DNA of 64,000 bases. It comes from Lineus longissimus. Taxonomy: Eukaryota > Nemertea > Pilidiophora > Heteronemertea > Lineidae. Each line of letters opens with the position of its first letter. The first letter of the stretch is position 1. Both the position numbers and the translations under genes were made by a program. Below are positions 45,660 to 60,339 of the stretch, piece after piece. The stretch is from contig NC_088309.1 of the NCBI RefSeq assembly GCF_910592395.1, forward strand, positions 25,174,599-25,238,598, given 5' to 3'. The notes under the pieces are model-generated. The model made no database searches and was not told the origin of the DNA. It saw only the letters and a list, made by a program, of their open reading frames with translations.

Positions 45660-48600
45660 CTGGTGTGACTAGAAAATAGGCGACAAAGAACTTTAGCGTG
45701 AAGAATATTCATCCATCATTCCAGCATTTCCATTGAACTTATTAGCAGTATAAAGGCTGTGGCATTATCGAACACAATAATAAGTTGTTAAGCTTCATTT
45801 CCTTAGAAATTTACTTCAGAAAATACTACGAAAACTGAACCCGCCTTGCCCAAGATTTCGAGAAATAGGATGGTAATAGCAACTTTCTTGTATCTAGCCT
45901 AATGGCAGTGCAATAATTATCTGGTTTTCTATCTCTCGTTTGAGCCAGTGATCAGTAGGCCTAGGCTGAGTGATGAAAATAGTTCACACACTGAAGCAAT
46001 ACTGTTATCTCAATGTCAATTGATCTCATAATTCCTTTACAAATATGATATACTCTGTTAAATTCTATGATAATTTTTTTTTTATTAAACCTTTTTGGGG
46101 CTGTGTTTATAATTTCTTGTGCCTCGCAGCCATTGATGAAGAATTCTTTATTTCATGCAATAGATAGTGCCATAATAAAGGTGATTATATCACAGCAACC
46201 GTCCATTACAACCAACAGTTGCAATATTGATGATATTTTGTATCATATTATCATAAAGAGTGAGAAAATGGGTGCATGGTTCTCATGTAAGGGCAAATTA
46301 TGCCCTTAGGTTTCTAGATAAACTCCACACATATTTTGGTGTTAGGGTAACATCACATCATATTCTGGCATTGTAATTAAATGATCTGTGATAAACTAAA
46401 ATTTCCATTTTCAATACTCAGAGTGAAAGAAATGTGTGAAATACATTTAGATCTCACCTGCTTCATGTAACATCTGTAAATACTATAAATATTGCCAAAA
46501 CGCTGGAACAAGTTGAGTTGGTTTAGAGCAAGACTCGTGATTGGGTGACAATTTTCCGAGCATAACTCATGCCTGCACATCTGGCAATGATATCCAAAGA
46601 CCTCATCTAATGTTAATAACAACCATATATTTCAGAAATCAGAATTAAGTGAGTGCATGCATCGACTATTTACTTAGGGGAAAATGACTCTTGGTCTGGA
46701 TATATCCATCAGCATATCTGGAGACAATTTCACTGCAGGAAAATATGACATTATTAATCGATTTCTAACAATAGTGCGTAAAGCATCAAAAATCATTTTG
46801 ATATGCTGGGATGTTTCCAGGCTATGGGTCTATATCAAGTTTAGTCTTGGTTCCCAGACTGAAGGATGGATTTCAACTTATTTTCGAAGAGGTTTTCCCT
46901 CACTATATACATTCCTAGATTTGATGCTTAATTCTTGTCAGCAAGATGTTTCGAGCCCATGCATGTATGTAAATGTACATAATAAGACAAGACCTGTTGC
47001 ATCAACTACTAGGAGTCATTTTATGATTAGAGTAACGAGACACAATTACAAGGCCATAGGATGTGAGGAATTGTTTTCGGGATCTCATTTCTACTGCTGC
47101 TATTTTATTGAATGTGTTATGAGATTAGACAAATTGTAGAGAAATGGCTTGAAAAGTGTACTTTTACATGTAAATAATGTTTTCCAGTTCATACTTGAGG
47201 TCACTCCCGTGGAGAAAATGTGCTTTGAAACGATGCATTTCGAAATTTGTCTAAACATCTGTGTGAAATACGATATTGTATTATAAACGTGAGGTTAAGC
47301 TCCCTTTGGCTTCATTACATGTAAATATTTCAGTTATGCTCAATGAAATAACCTTCTGTTCTGTCAAAAGCTGCTTATGACTGTGCCATAATTCATTTTC
47401 AAGTGTCATACATGTAAATTTTCATTTCTGTTGTTGCTTGTGCAATTTTGTTGTTGGGAAGTCCTTGAAATTACACCTGACATCATCAGACTCCAGCTGA
47501 GGAGTGCTGTGTATATACATGGAGAGATTACTGTTGACTGAAATGTATTTTCTAAAACAACCGGAGGATTTTTCTGAAACTCTTCGCGTTCTGTGTTCAT
47601 CAAAATTGTTGCTTGAGCTAATAATCTTATTTGCGCACTGCTGACATTGTCAAACTATGCAATATGGCCGACTGCTGAAATACAATGTGCTTTTTTCTTT
47701 CTTTCTATGATCTCATTGATGTTTCTTTTGGAATTCCTTCTATCTGAAATTCAGTGACGATTTCAGGTACCTTTCTGCAAGCCTTACCTATATCATAGAA
47801 ATACATAGCACATTATGAGAAATCACTTGATTTATTCATTCTATAACTGTGTTAGACCTGCGACACCAAGTGGCCTAGTATTTTTCTGTGAACTTGGCCT
47901 TATTCAAATACTGGTACGAAAACATGCTCACGTTTACTTATTTTTATCGAAATTATAGATAGTTACAATAATTCTTGTTACAATGTACGTATAATGTTTA
48001 TTTGCATAATGTGCTCGCCATATTTGATGTTTATTTTCTTTGTTATGGGCAATAATAAATGTGAGGTGTCACTCTAATTTGCATTCTTGTTAGTCAGTCT
48101 GTGTCGATACCTAATGCTCCTTGAAGACCGGACCATGACAGCATGTTATCTCGATCGCGCATGGAGAATTTCATCAGTGAAACAGATCCAATCATTGTGG
48201 GTTGGCCATACATTGTCTCATACATCACTATCCTTCGTACATTGGTCAAGTCGCCTTACTGATTACTGTGATAGGCACTGAATTTGAACAAGACATTCAT
48301 GTAAGACCGAGATTTGCTGCCACCATCCCAGTGAGAAACATGAATAGTTAGGGATGGACACCTCTCCTCTCCTTGGCTAAAGACGGAAGCGATAGACAGA
48401 TATCCAACCTATTGCTCTGTGGGCTTGGGCTGGTTGTTCAGAACATAAATTTTTACTTGGTGTGATCACCTTCAGTTAAACTCCCACTTTGGGTTCAAAA
48501 AGTTGAGGTCAACAGGTCACCTTAGCATTTGACGTTTGAGGTTCCCTGACATCCTCATGCATGTTCACCCGAGTCGATCGTATGCTCCTCTCCTCGTACA

Positions 48601-49085
48601 CTTTACATAATCTTGGTCTTCATTGTCGAGTGTTGCACAGACATTTAGAATGGGTTCCCAAAGTACATATGAAATGCATTGTAGTACTATGCACTAGAAG
48701 CCCTCCAGATGAGTCATCACGTGAACCAAGGTTTCGAGAGTTGGGGATTTTAAGCCCAATTGACTTGACACCGCCAAGTACAGGTTAAGGCCAAGTTTGT
48801 GACCAACTTGTTTTGGGACTCAAATGACTGCTAATCAAACATATCTAAATAGGTTCGAGCCTCGTCGGTAGCTCTTTCCGATATATCTGCATGGTTAGCT
48901 GCCAGCTACATGTAGTTGAATATGGGGTACGAATGGCCTTCTTGCCTGGTGCCTGGCATTTGAGATGAGAGTTTTGAAGTAAGGAGAATCTAATAAGCTA
49001 AAATCTGGCTGGTCCTTTCATTAGGGATGACACACACACACAATACTCTAAAAGTTTGGATTACAAAAAAACGCCTGAAGAGGTA
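45660..49085. other. 3' flank or long 3' UTR, no gene seen
   Basis: AT-rich with many isolated open frames, the largest 46684-47139 on the plus strand, none of which matches a known family or has splice support. AATAAA occurs at 48054 on the plus strand, so part may be a long 3' UTR of the ODAD1-like gene. A short (CA) run is at about 49031. Confidence 0.5.
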
Positions 49086-49107
49086 TTTATAACAGACAAA
49101 CTGACAT

Positions 49108-49113
49108 TTTATT
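49108..49113 (-). terminator. Poly(A) signal of the TBC-like/C2-like gene
   Basis: AATAAA on the minus strand (reads as tttatt on plus), about 665 bases past the stop codon at 49776. This gives a 3' UTR of roughly 0.7 kb. Confidence 0.5.
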
Positions 49114-49775
49114 TCATGTTATATTAGAAACATTCTACCTACACATAACAGACATCGACGTACACAGTATTTACAAACAAATATCTGAGATCGAACTCTT
49201 TGGAAACATGATTTGCATGACAACCCATTAATCTCCATAACAAAAGTAACTGCATGATCGAAGAACTACACGTACAATGAACATCTATCTATAAGGAATG
49301 AAGTCCAGGGTACTCATATTTACGTCCAGTTAATTCCACGGTTTTGTGAAATGGCAACTAAAGGCTATCCTATGTGTTTAGTCCTATTAGTCTTAGCATG
49401 AGGCAATTTGGCATAAATTAAGTCAATATACACATTCTGGATCACATTTCAAATCCCATATTTGACAAATCTGTTCATGATTTCATCATAGGGGTGCATT
49501 CAAAGTGCGACAGCATGACCGGTACATTGTCTGACATCACACAGTCTTCTTCCCTTACAATCAATCAACAGAAGAGAAAGAGAATATAACGACACATAAC
49601 AAAATATTCCTGTTCAATGACTGTCCTGGTCATGATTGAATTTAGCATTGAAGGATCTCCACAATATCAGTTACTGCAGCAAAGTCTGCTCCACAGGCAT
49701 GAAGGCCATATTTCTGAGAGGATGAAACAACACCTTTCCTCCCAAATTCGCTAAATCCGACCCTGGCCATGAAGT

Positions 49776-52700
49776 TTAGTTGAATGCATCATCCTGCGAC
49801 ACTGACAGTATATTTTGGGGTGACTGATGTCCCTGGTTGAGGTCTGGCATCGGTCCCTCCACTTCCTCCTGCAAGGTAGATTATGAAGTGAGACCTCAGA
49901 AAACTTAACGACAGGTCACCCTCTCTCGACCAAAGGGGATACAGAAGTTGACGGCCCTTCCAACTCTCTTACATTACACAGAATCACATAAAAAAACCCT
50001 GGAGAACAAATTACCACATGACCTGATGATGTAAATATGGCAGTTACACTATGATATAATCTACATGGAATACAGCTGGTTAGAAAACGTGTAACTCATA
50101 AACATTTAAACACAACACAACACAAATTAGTGGGACAAAAATGTGTCTTGAATCTTAAACACTAACTTCAAATTGCACACAACACAAATAGTGCTTGACC
50201 AAAACTTCTTATGTAAAGCAGCCGGACCATTTTGACTACTGAAACCCAACGTTACAAAGCACGGCCAAAAATATATGTACATGAAGCATTTTTTGCTGCA
50301 AACTGAAGCTCCGATTCTTTTTGCCTTAGACTGAGGCCTGAATTTATGTCAAGAAGTAAAATAATGTCATTGGTCAAGCACTGATCATGAACACATCAAT
50401 AACACATCTGAAGTAGGCTACACTTACCAGCAATCTAATTCTAAAATAGAATTGAGGTAAAAATCAAAATTAAGGAAACAATTTTTGCCATCTGATCCAG
50501 GTTTTACATTTTGGTGAATTTCATTGCTGAAGAATTTACATGACAAATTTTCAACACCTCTTTAGTATGGACTACGTAGATATTACAAGAGCACTCCCAA
50601 CTACAATGTCAGTCAGGCCTTCTTTGACAAATATGTCCGATTTGGAGGCCCAGAAAACTGAGAGTGGTTGAATATTTTTGTCAAAGAATGAAGATCCTTT
50701 TATCGTAGGGCTACATAAATCTGATACAAGATAATTAATTGGTAGGCTATATGTTAACTTACAATTTGTTCCTTGAAAGCTGCCACAGCAAGTTGGGAAT
50801 AAAACTTCTGCTCCACAAGGTAGGTTTCCCCACTGGCCCCGAGTTTGCGGTACTTAGGTTCCAGAGAATCCACAACCAAATCATGGATTTTCTTGCCCGA
50901 CATATCGTCCATTGCAGCAAGATAGGGTGCCGCGTTGCCAAGGGCATCAATGAGTTTGTGTTGCTGAAATGAATAGAGGAGCAAATATAAACTTGTTGTG
51001 AGAGCAAGCAAAACAGAGACACCTATTCCATGCAAGAAAAAGACCCATCGGTCAACTACATTTGTCATTTAGCCCAGAAATATTCTATGGACGTTCTATT
51101 CTATTCAGTTAGTTAAGAAACTTGTATAATTAACCGGTATTCTTCTCATATTGGTACTCACCGGCAGTGGTTGGATAGGAAATTCATCTTCCTTCTCATA
51201 TTGCTTATCCAAGAGTTTGACAATTAGTCCAGCAGTCGGCTGAAAAACAAATTTTGATAATATCAGAATACAACCTTGACTTCCACGCACGATTTTCACA
51301 GATGTTTGCTTAATTTCAATGTAAGTTATTGGTTTTGCAATCATAACCGACAACAAAGCCTGAGAAATGCTGAAAACCACAACAGTAATCTTACATGGAC
51401 AGTGGCCTGATCCCAGTCATTCTTGAAGATCGTTTCCTCCACGCCGTTCTCAAGGAACTTGGCCTTCAACTCGGGCGATATCCTTCCCTTGAAGAGTGGC
51501 ACAGTATGGATACCACTGTGTGTCGACTCCCTGAGAAATGACAAGAGAATGTCCCAGAAGTTAGAAAAGAAATACAAGTATTCAGAAAGGCAGACTGATT
51601 CCTTCAAACCTCTCAAACCAGCCTTCCTTATTTGCAGTTTCAATATCTAGTCTTAGTAAATGTAAGTGTAAAGAAGTCAACTGAACATTACCAAAAAGCA
51701 GCTTGAATTTGACTACATGTATTTACCATTTATACATCGGGACAGCAGTCCAAAACCAATCAGAATCTGCAGCTAGGTCAAACTGTTGCCCATTAACACT
51801 GGTCAGCTTCCCGGGTTGGCTGTGAGATGCATTTGGGGTGTACTTGAACTTCATACAGTACACTTGAATGTACAGGAAGCTGTTCTTTCTATAGACAGGA
51901 TTACCAGTCTGAAAGAATGATAATGGCCAACATACAATGTACAACTGCAACAGAATTTCTTTGTATATCTACATGTAGGCCTACTACATGTACATGTATC
52001 AAGAGTTTCTTATATCATTTCAGTATGAACAATGTAATGGTATTGGTGATAATGTATCAGTGTGAAAGTGATGTTTCAAACTTGAAAACAGGGCTAACTG
52101 TTTTACATCCTTGCCAACTCTGCAGCAGGGCAGTGTACAGGTGAAATGTCCTAGTCTCAATCCACCGATCATGAATCAAACACTCGTCTGATCATCGCTT
52201 CCTTCTTCCAGGTCTAGCTCAAGCAATGCATGACTCTACTCACCACGGCGCTGTCAACCCACAACGGTGCCTTCTGTGGAGAGTCATACTCCATTTTTTC
52301 AGTTAAAAATCGCAGCGAGTCACCATCTGGAGTTGCAGACTTCTTTGGCGGAGCATTCCTGACTTCTTTGACAAAGCACTGGGTGTAGACATCAACTGCA
52401 TAAGAAAGAATCAAACTGAACTGGGAAGGACCGTCCACCAATACCAATGAATCTTGCAATATGAACCAGTTCAGAACTGACCAGTCAGAGACCCGGCTGA
52501 TTGGCCCGCTTTCAGAATGAAAAGCAGAGTTGTACTCCACCATCATTTTGCCAAAGGACTTAATTTCTTGATACAGTACTTACCACCATCCAAGCCAAAT
52601 GCTTTCTGGATAGATATCATCATTCCCTTTTCCTGGCGGTATCTGACCGCAATGCCAAGGTCAAGCTGATTAGCCGGCTTCTGTGGAGGTAGGTATTTCT

Positions 52701-55700
52701 TGTTATCCAGACGCTGTGGGAGGAAGCTGATCGCAATATGGTGGGTCGTACCTGAAACAAAACATGGGCCTAGCTGAGCAGAATGGCCATGCTGTAATCG
52801 AAAGACATAACCAATCATCCTAGTTACTGCTGCATTGCATCGAAAGTGATTCCATTGTATTTAATCATAATTTCTATTTGTCCCACATTGCTCCTTTGAG
52901 GAGAAAGACACAACACGAAAGCAGGCAAAAGATCACTTTAAAGGCCGACTTAACCAAACCACAGATGTGAAACTCACCAGAACCATCCCGGTCAGCATAC
53001 TTGACAGTTTTCACCAACTCGAGATAATCCTTTGGATACTGCGTATCGCTGAGGTAGCTGTTAAAGATACCCCACTCTGTCTGAGTAGGTTGTGCATCAT
53101 CCGAGTGGTAGTAGCAAGTCCTGTACTCTGGGGCTGGTAAGTGCTTCTGAAATAGAACACAAGCACTTTCACAACATATGTGTACACACGTAGATACCAT
53201 TATAACATTTTGGAAAATATATCTGAACCTGACATTGAATTCTAAATCAAGTTGCCTTACATGTAACTACTCGAGCTCTAAATTTGAATTGCACACATAG
53301 TTCACACATAACAAACGATGATGTCGTTCACAACATTAACTGCCCCCCCCAAAAAAAATTAGATTCTTGGGCTATACTACTTGTAGCTTATGTATCAGTA
53401 CTTACCGTAGCATGGGGTAGAATCCTAACCAGCACCGACGCACATGGTATGTTGGGCTTGCTGTCAAGGTCACCAGGCACCAGCCCTGCTATTCCCTGAG
53501 GCAGCTCTGGCATCCCACTATGAAGACGTAGCTGGTAGCCACCTGTCTTTATCTTTCCCTGAAGAGGTAACACAAAGTAAATGCTGTCAAACTGCTAAAT
53601 TATGCTGTGCAGTGCTTTCTTAATATGGAGGTGGAGTACAGGGTTTGCTATGATTAACAAGCAGTACAACCCTTGGGCTAAGAAATGCTGCCGTTAAGAG
53701 AGGTGACCTGATTTTAGAGACGCGACTGATTGAAAAGGATGAATGGGATGCCTTACCTCGTTATTGCAGAGCCCAATCAAACAGCTCCCAATTACAACAA
53801 GGTCCTGGTCATTATTCTGTACCGTATAAACCCTCAACAAAATCACTGCATTCGGGTCCATATTTTTCTTCATCTCATTTATGGTTAGTTTATATTTGAA
53901 CTTGGGACTTCTTGGGTCGTTGGGAATCTCTGGGAAGGTCAGGATGTCGGGGGTCTTGGCTATTTCACCTGTCCTCAGCACTCTTCCAGTAACCTGCATA
54001 GGAATTCAAATATTTTGAGATGAACACACAAATATGTCTGTACAGGTGTAAGAACCTTGAAAAGGTAAGTTGGAAATAGGTATTACATACATGTAACATA
54101 AATTCAACATGAATGGAAATACGGCAACCCACCTTGATAATGCTGGCCAAATCCGGTATAAATCTGACCATATCCACATAAATATCAAAGGTACTATTGA
54201 GATCCATTGGTTCAGGGTCATTCTTGGCAGCTCCTGCTTTGTGCGGGACCCACGCTCGGTCATCCGGTGTTGGTTCACGCTCCCTGAAAGTGATGAGGTA
54301 AACATTATTTTGTTATGGAGGGAAATATCACTGAGACAGATTCTGGCACAGCTTGCTCAACAAGTCAATGTGGACTGGCTGGTAGAGTACGCGCACAACC
54401 TGCACCCACAACAACATGTAGTGACGTCATCAAATATTTATCTATATGAAGAAGAAGAATGCGTTTTCATCACTTACTCAACCCGAGGAGTTGGCTCCCT
54501 GGTTTTTGGCGTAGGAATTGGTGTCGGTAAAGAAGCTGGTGTTTTGACAGGAGTCTTGGGTGCCACAATCGGGGATGGTGGCACTTCTGGTATTTGTGGA
54601 TCATAGATGACACAGGCTATCTCCGATCCTTGGTTGATGATCCCTTAAATGAAAGAAGGTTGATGTTCTTTTATGCAAAACTGTACGGATGGAAGGAAGC
54701 ATCTTGATAATTTCATTGAACTAAACGGAATCAATGTGACAAGGTTAATCTACCTGATGTAGTTGTAGGAGGCCGTGATGGCACCTGTAGCACTGAGTCT
54801 GGTACATCTCCAGCTTCCAGTGGGTAGGTCCAGTGACCCCATGAACCAACCCACATGTGCTCCAAGTGACCTCCAGGTGCAGGGCTGTTCTGCGCGCTCT
54901 GTCCATAGGGGGTGGGTCTACTGGTCAAGTTGCCTTGTTGTGTGGGTGTTCTCTGAGCTGTTGCTGCTGAAGGCTGCTGCCGGGATGTGAGAGTTTGCCG
55001 TTGTTGGGGGGTGGGACCTTGGACAGAGGTTTGCCGAGGTGTGTTCCCTGTTCTTCCTGGAGTCTGACCAGGAGTCTGTGGCCCAGCCTGATTTGGTGCT
55101 GGCTGTTGTTGGTTTGCTTGTCTTCTCTCTTTAGAGTACAAGGGTATCTTTGCCCAACCAAGTGCAGTATGAGAGACAGCTGAAAAAAAACACAGGTTAA
55201 AAAAGCTGCAATGTGAGATTGAAACCCAAAGACCTTGTCCTTACATATTAGTGCTGTTTGCATAGTGGCATGTCTCCACCAGCTATGCAGAGATGAGTAA
55301 CCTACAACCTCAAGAGTTGGACGTCAGACATTTGAAAACATTGTGCTTAGCTTAAGTAAGAATACTGATGGAATTTAATTCAACAAACTTAAAATGAACA
55401 GACGGATTAAAGTAAAATGGAAAACTTACACAACTTTCTATCCCCATGCAGCTGAAGATAATCCACTCTCAAAATGGCATATGGATAGCTATCTGCTTTC
55501 AATGTGTACTGTGAGGCATCTAGGTCATGGAATTCAATCTTATCCGCAGTGAAATCCAGGGAGAATATCTTGCTTCCGCGTGGAGTGTTGTCACCTTCGG
55601 TTAGATATGGCACCTGGTGGGTTATCTTCATGTCGAGCTTGTACTGGCCGAAGTAGACCTTGCACATCAGTTTCAACCTTGAGGGGTTAAACTGTCTCAT

Positions 55701-58700
55701 CCAGTTCTCCTGAAAAGGAATAAACATTTGAAACCGCCTTCTTTTTTGGTTTGTCCTTTCAAAGTTTGGTCCATGTGACTATGTTTACAGGTGCCTTGTT
55801 GGGTCATTGGCCTAGTTACTCTGTCATTGTCTTATACACTACTGCTTTTCCAAATAGCGCATAGGTGCGTTGTTATTTCAGCAAATCGGACCAACTTACA
55901 TTTCTCCAAGCCTTTTCCGGAATGACCAGCTTGACATTGATGTCCTTTAGACCAACAGCCATTAGTGGACCTTCGACAATTGTGGCTCCTGGTACAGGTG
56001 TGGGACTGAGTCCTGGTGTGGGAGGCGGGGTTCTGAAAAAGAACCAGCAAATCAGTAAAATCAGCCGACCTGACAACATATCACAAATGTGATAACAATT
56101 GTTAATAGGTTTGTATAGAGCATCAGGTAGTTTCCTTGAACATCCATGGCTTCAAGTTACGAACAGTATGCTGTGTATACATCCTTCTACCTTAGCATGA
56201 ACAATATAAACAATAGACCCTATCAATCAAAATACCTACATTGGTCTCTGTCTGTTTAGATATGGCACTCCATTCAGGTTCTGTCCCATCTCGACATGGA
56301 TCCAGGCCCGCTGGATGTCGGCAGTGTAAAGACAGCATGGACCATTCAAAAACACCTGAAGTTTAAGCAGGATACAAATAGAGGTACACAGAGGTTTCTG
56401 TTTTCAAAGAAAATTCAACTTCACACATAAAAAACTAATAAGATGCAGTGTACAACCCCAAATGGCAGAATAATGCCAAAATCTACCTCATCCTTGCAGG
56501 CAATAATTAGACTGTCAGTGGACTGGAGCTTGGACTTCAGTCAGCAAAGACTGTAGCAGGTTACAGACAAGTCTCATCGCAAGCTAACACATCAATGACT
56601 GCATGCTGCAAATGATTTTCAAATTGTAAGGCTACATGAGTCATATATGGCAAGTCCAGAAAACGATTTCAACTTACGTCCTTCATGGTTGCATAATTGT
56701 TAGCCTCCATAAATTTGTGGCGCAGCAACATGAGTAATGAAAGGCACATATTCTCCATGGCATGACCTTGCCACAGCTGCATGAAGTTCTGGTCCCACAA
56801 AAACATCACGGCTGGCGTATCAAGTACACTCACAAAACCCTGCAAAGAGTCATAGAGATTGACAATCACATCAGTTCAAAAAATCCCCTCAATGGTTTTT
56901 TCAAAGTTCTCTGCAAAGTACTAAAATACTTCTGACTTGTGATTGCCGACTGAAGAATTAGAACTTACCTCTCCAATCCACTTCCTCAAGAAGACGAGGG
57001 GATCTGCCAGCAGCGGTCGTGACAGCGCCAAGGATTCCTTTGATCTGGGTGTATCTGGTGCAACCTCCTGCTTGGCATTGAGTATCTCCTGGGCCTTCTC
57101 CTTCTCCTGATGGATCAGGTAGACCATGAACTCCTGTAATGGAGAAAATGAAAGATGCCATTTGCACATATATAAGAAAGGTTATTCCTCTCGTAGATGA
57201 TTCAGCCTAAAGTTGAATTACATGTTGTTGAAGCAGCTAATCATGACCCTGGGATTTCATCTTCAAACCAAACGTTTGTATCATCACCCATGCTGACCAC
57301 AATAGGTTGGTAAGTTATCAGATGTGCTGGATCATAAGCCAGCCCGAGACAGATTCTGACTCACTCACTCACTCACCCCCTCGCTCCCTCCCTCCCTCCT
57401 GGAACTTCATAGCATAAAGACTACATACTTGAAATCATATGAGCAAATGTTTCCTACCTTGGAATTGATATTTGCATCAGTCTGTGCAATAGTCCTCAGA
57501 TGCCTGTGGAACTCCGGATCGAACTGCTCCAAGATGTCCAAGGTCTGTTCAGCCATTGCAAAGATCTTTGGCCAGGAAGGGAAACAGTTCTGATTGAGGA
57601 GATCTAAGTACATGGCCAACTCGTACACATGTTCACCTGAAAATGTCGGTACCTGTTTTAGAGAGGTGATCATGAAGTTATGTTTGCTATCTGTTACCAT
57701 GCCGAGACACAGCCTATTCAATGTTTCCTACATGCAATGATGTGAGCTTTGACAGAGTTAACAGACACCAACCAAAAGCCAGCCTCAAACATTTGATAAT
57801 GGCTGACAGCTTTTATTTGCATACAACAGATGATCAAGGTGTAACTCCTGTTTTAGGCCAAAGGACATGGTCTCTTAATCCCCGTACTGACCTGCATGAC
57901 TTTGTTCCTTGAATGCAACTTGCATGGGAAACAACCAGTGGATAAGATAAGGTTCATAGGTCCTATCATATGAGTAAAGGATGTTTAGAGCCCTGGCAGT
58001 ATCGACTAAATGTTTCTCAAAGTTGTATGGCTGCATGGACAAAGTTTTTGCATAACTCTGTGAAAGAGAATAAGCACAAGTGAGTATTTGGCCGTAATCA
58101 ATTTGACATGTAATAGATATCTACCAAGATTCTTCTACTTCTTTGCATTCAACAATAGCTAAGGGACATAGATCCCCGTTCGGTCTATTTTATGAAGTCA
58201 GCAGTCAGTTTCAGCCACATGAAGCTGTTGATCCCCTTATGTTTGGCTGTCAGTTGACAAAATGCACTTACCTCAACCACAGCATTCTCAATCAGACCAG
58301 CAATCGGTGAATGTGTAGCTCGTTTCATTTTCAAGTCTCCCACACCTCGTGCAACAGCCCTTCCAAACCTCTCACGCACGATCTTCTCAACGTTCCTGCA
58401 ATAAAGAGGTTTTGTGTTATATTTCTATGCACTGCCCTAAAAGTGTTTCAGGTCAACAGCCATACACGAAAAGTAGGACTTTATAAATCACTTCAGAGAT
58501 GGTCCAAACCCAACTCTCACTCACCCTTCTTTGAGCCTCTCCCTATCATTTTTAAACAAAACATCCAGCCACATATACGACCTCAGCGAACCAGGCATCT
58601 GTCTTCCATGAAGCCTCCGTGAAACATCAACAAATCTCCTGGGGTCCCGCTGCAGGATGCTCTTCACACAGTCACCCACAGCCTCCGTCTGATCGCTATA

Positions 58701-60339
58701 GTATCCAGGCTCATCTCCACCAATTCGTGTGACCTTGTCTGGAAAAAAGGATGACGTGTAACCAGGGGAAGGTTGAAATTAAGATCAACTGGGGTGCTCC
58801 TCTAAGATCCACGATTTTTTCGACTTGTCTAACCAAGCAAATGTTGTTACCCTACACTGATATGATAGCAACAACAATATGCAAATGATTCAAAACACTT
58901 CAGCGATGAAGTGGCTATAAAGGTGATCCTACCATAAAATGGTGTTGACTTCCTACTATAAGCAGATGACATGGCACTCAACATGGATGCTCTCCGCACT
59001 GCAAGAACCTGCACACGACTCTTATCTTCTGTAACCTTTTTCTTCTTTTTCTCCTCTTCTTCCTGGATCTTCTTTTTTTTCTGCAAAAGTATGAAATAAA
59101 GGTTCGGTACTTGTCGGCAGGGTAGATAATTTTGAATCCTCCTATTCATCCCCATCCTCTGATCTTGACCACTCTTATAAGGATCGCATTTGACAGTCCC
59201 AAGGGTGTCCTTAACAGAGAAGTTCTACTTCACGAGTTCTTCACTGCTGTTCTCCACTTGAATCTTATTGTTTAGAGCAGCACCTCAAGCTCAAAGACTT
59301 CATCTTTCAAACAAACATATCCTTTCTTACCATGACCTCCTGTTCATTTTTATACAGGTGACGATCCAAGCCCTTCACAAAGATATCAAATACGTTCTGC
59401 AGGAATCTCATCTGCTCATCACACAGATCATCCGTGGGTTCTGTCCCCGGCAGGACTCGGCCACATCCACTTTCCTTGGCAGCTCGGTATGCTTGACTAT
59501 TCAACCAAACCTGTGCTTCAGAACGTAACCGTTCTTTCTGTTCGGCATTCATGTGGGGAGTTTCCTGCAAATGCAAAGAGCCTGTAGTTATAGCGCTCAG
59601 TTAGGTGTCCTGAAGAACCTATTCAAGTATTATTACAGGTGTCTGCGGCATGTTACAGATATCCAAATCTGACAAATAAGAGTAATGTCAACTGACATAC
59701 ATATCCTTGCTTACCAGTAGGGATGGCTGATATGGTTCACTGGGGAAATACTCCTTCTTAAACTCTGGGCCGACCAATTCAAATATCATCTGCATCCTCT
59801 CAGGTTGACTCTGCTGCTTTTGGATCTTCCGAGCCAGCATCTCGCAAACCCTTGGCTCGACCTGCGAAGAAGAAATGGAGGCTATCAATCTTCTTGATCA
59901 TTTTATCTGTTGTGTTTTGTGTTGGCTACAAGAAATTTGCAAACTCCTTGCTTGAACTATAAGGTTGGAAAACACACATCACATTATGCCAGTCCTCCAG
60001 CAACTGAACTGGCTAACGGTCAAGTCTAGAGCCAACTTCAAAGTTCTGCTGCCTTGTTACAATGCTGTTCATGGTTCCCTACAGCTTCATATTGCTGAAT
60101 CATCACAGCATACAAAGTCATCTGCTCCTGGCCTCACGTTACTGCTCTGTATCTTTGGATGAATCCAAAAGGCAAAAAAAGCATAAAAATGTGCCTACCT
60201 TGGTCCAAGACAGATCGGGCAGGAGTGTCTCCTGGTAGCACGAGTCCATCCATATTGTGGCATACGGCCTCTGATCCGACCGGTCTGGTACCTCCTTCTT
60301 CAGAGGAGGATTATTCAAAGCCTTCTTATTTTTCTGCAT
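49776..60339 (-). CDS. Unrecognised 1506-residue protein with degenerate TBC-like and C2-like regions
   Basis: Twenty-six exons: 60339-60199, 59861-59715, 59564-59331, 59080-58933, 58738-58525, 58395-58272, 58057-57892, 57636-57458, 57133-56969, 56839-56678, 56355-56240, 56032-55900, 55709-55430, 55179-54754, 54643-54478, 54283-54133, 53993-53757, 53558-53406, 53146-52978, 52751-52584, 52395-52244, 51908-51727, 51530-51395, 51239-51162, 50963-50763 and 49868-49776. All phases agree. A Lys/Glu coiled stretch (EEEEKKKKK) comes before a helical region laid out like a Rab-GAP TBC domain: MPGSLRSYMWLDVLF, HLVDTARALNILYSYDRTYE, EHVYELAMYLDLLNQNCFPS, LVFLRKWIGEGFVSV and FLWDQNFMQLWQ. The arginine and glutamine fingers are not visible. 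Then come Pro/Thr and Gln-rich linkers and beta-rich blocks resembling C2 domains (LRVDYLQLHGDRKLSVSHTA, STFDIYVDMVRFIPDL). I do not recognise the family; a ciliary or membrane-traffic role is only a guess. Confidence 0.85.

Noticed and set aside
46684-47139. 151-residue plus-strand open frame
   Set aside because: Isolated in AT-rich 3' flank, no known family, no splice sites of quality; probably chance in a 3' UTR-like region.
54109-54606. 165-residue plus-strand gene opposite the large minus-strand gene
   Set aside because: It is the antisense shadow of two exons (54283-54133 and 54643-54478) whose minus-strand reading keeps phase with its neighbours.
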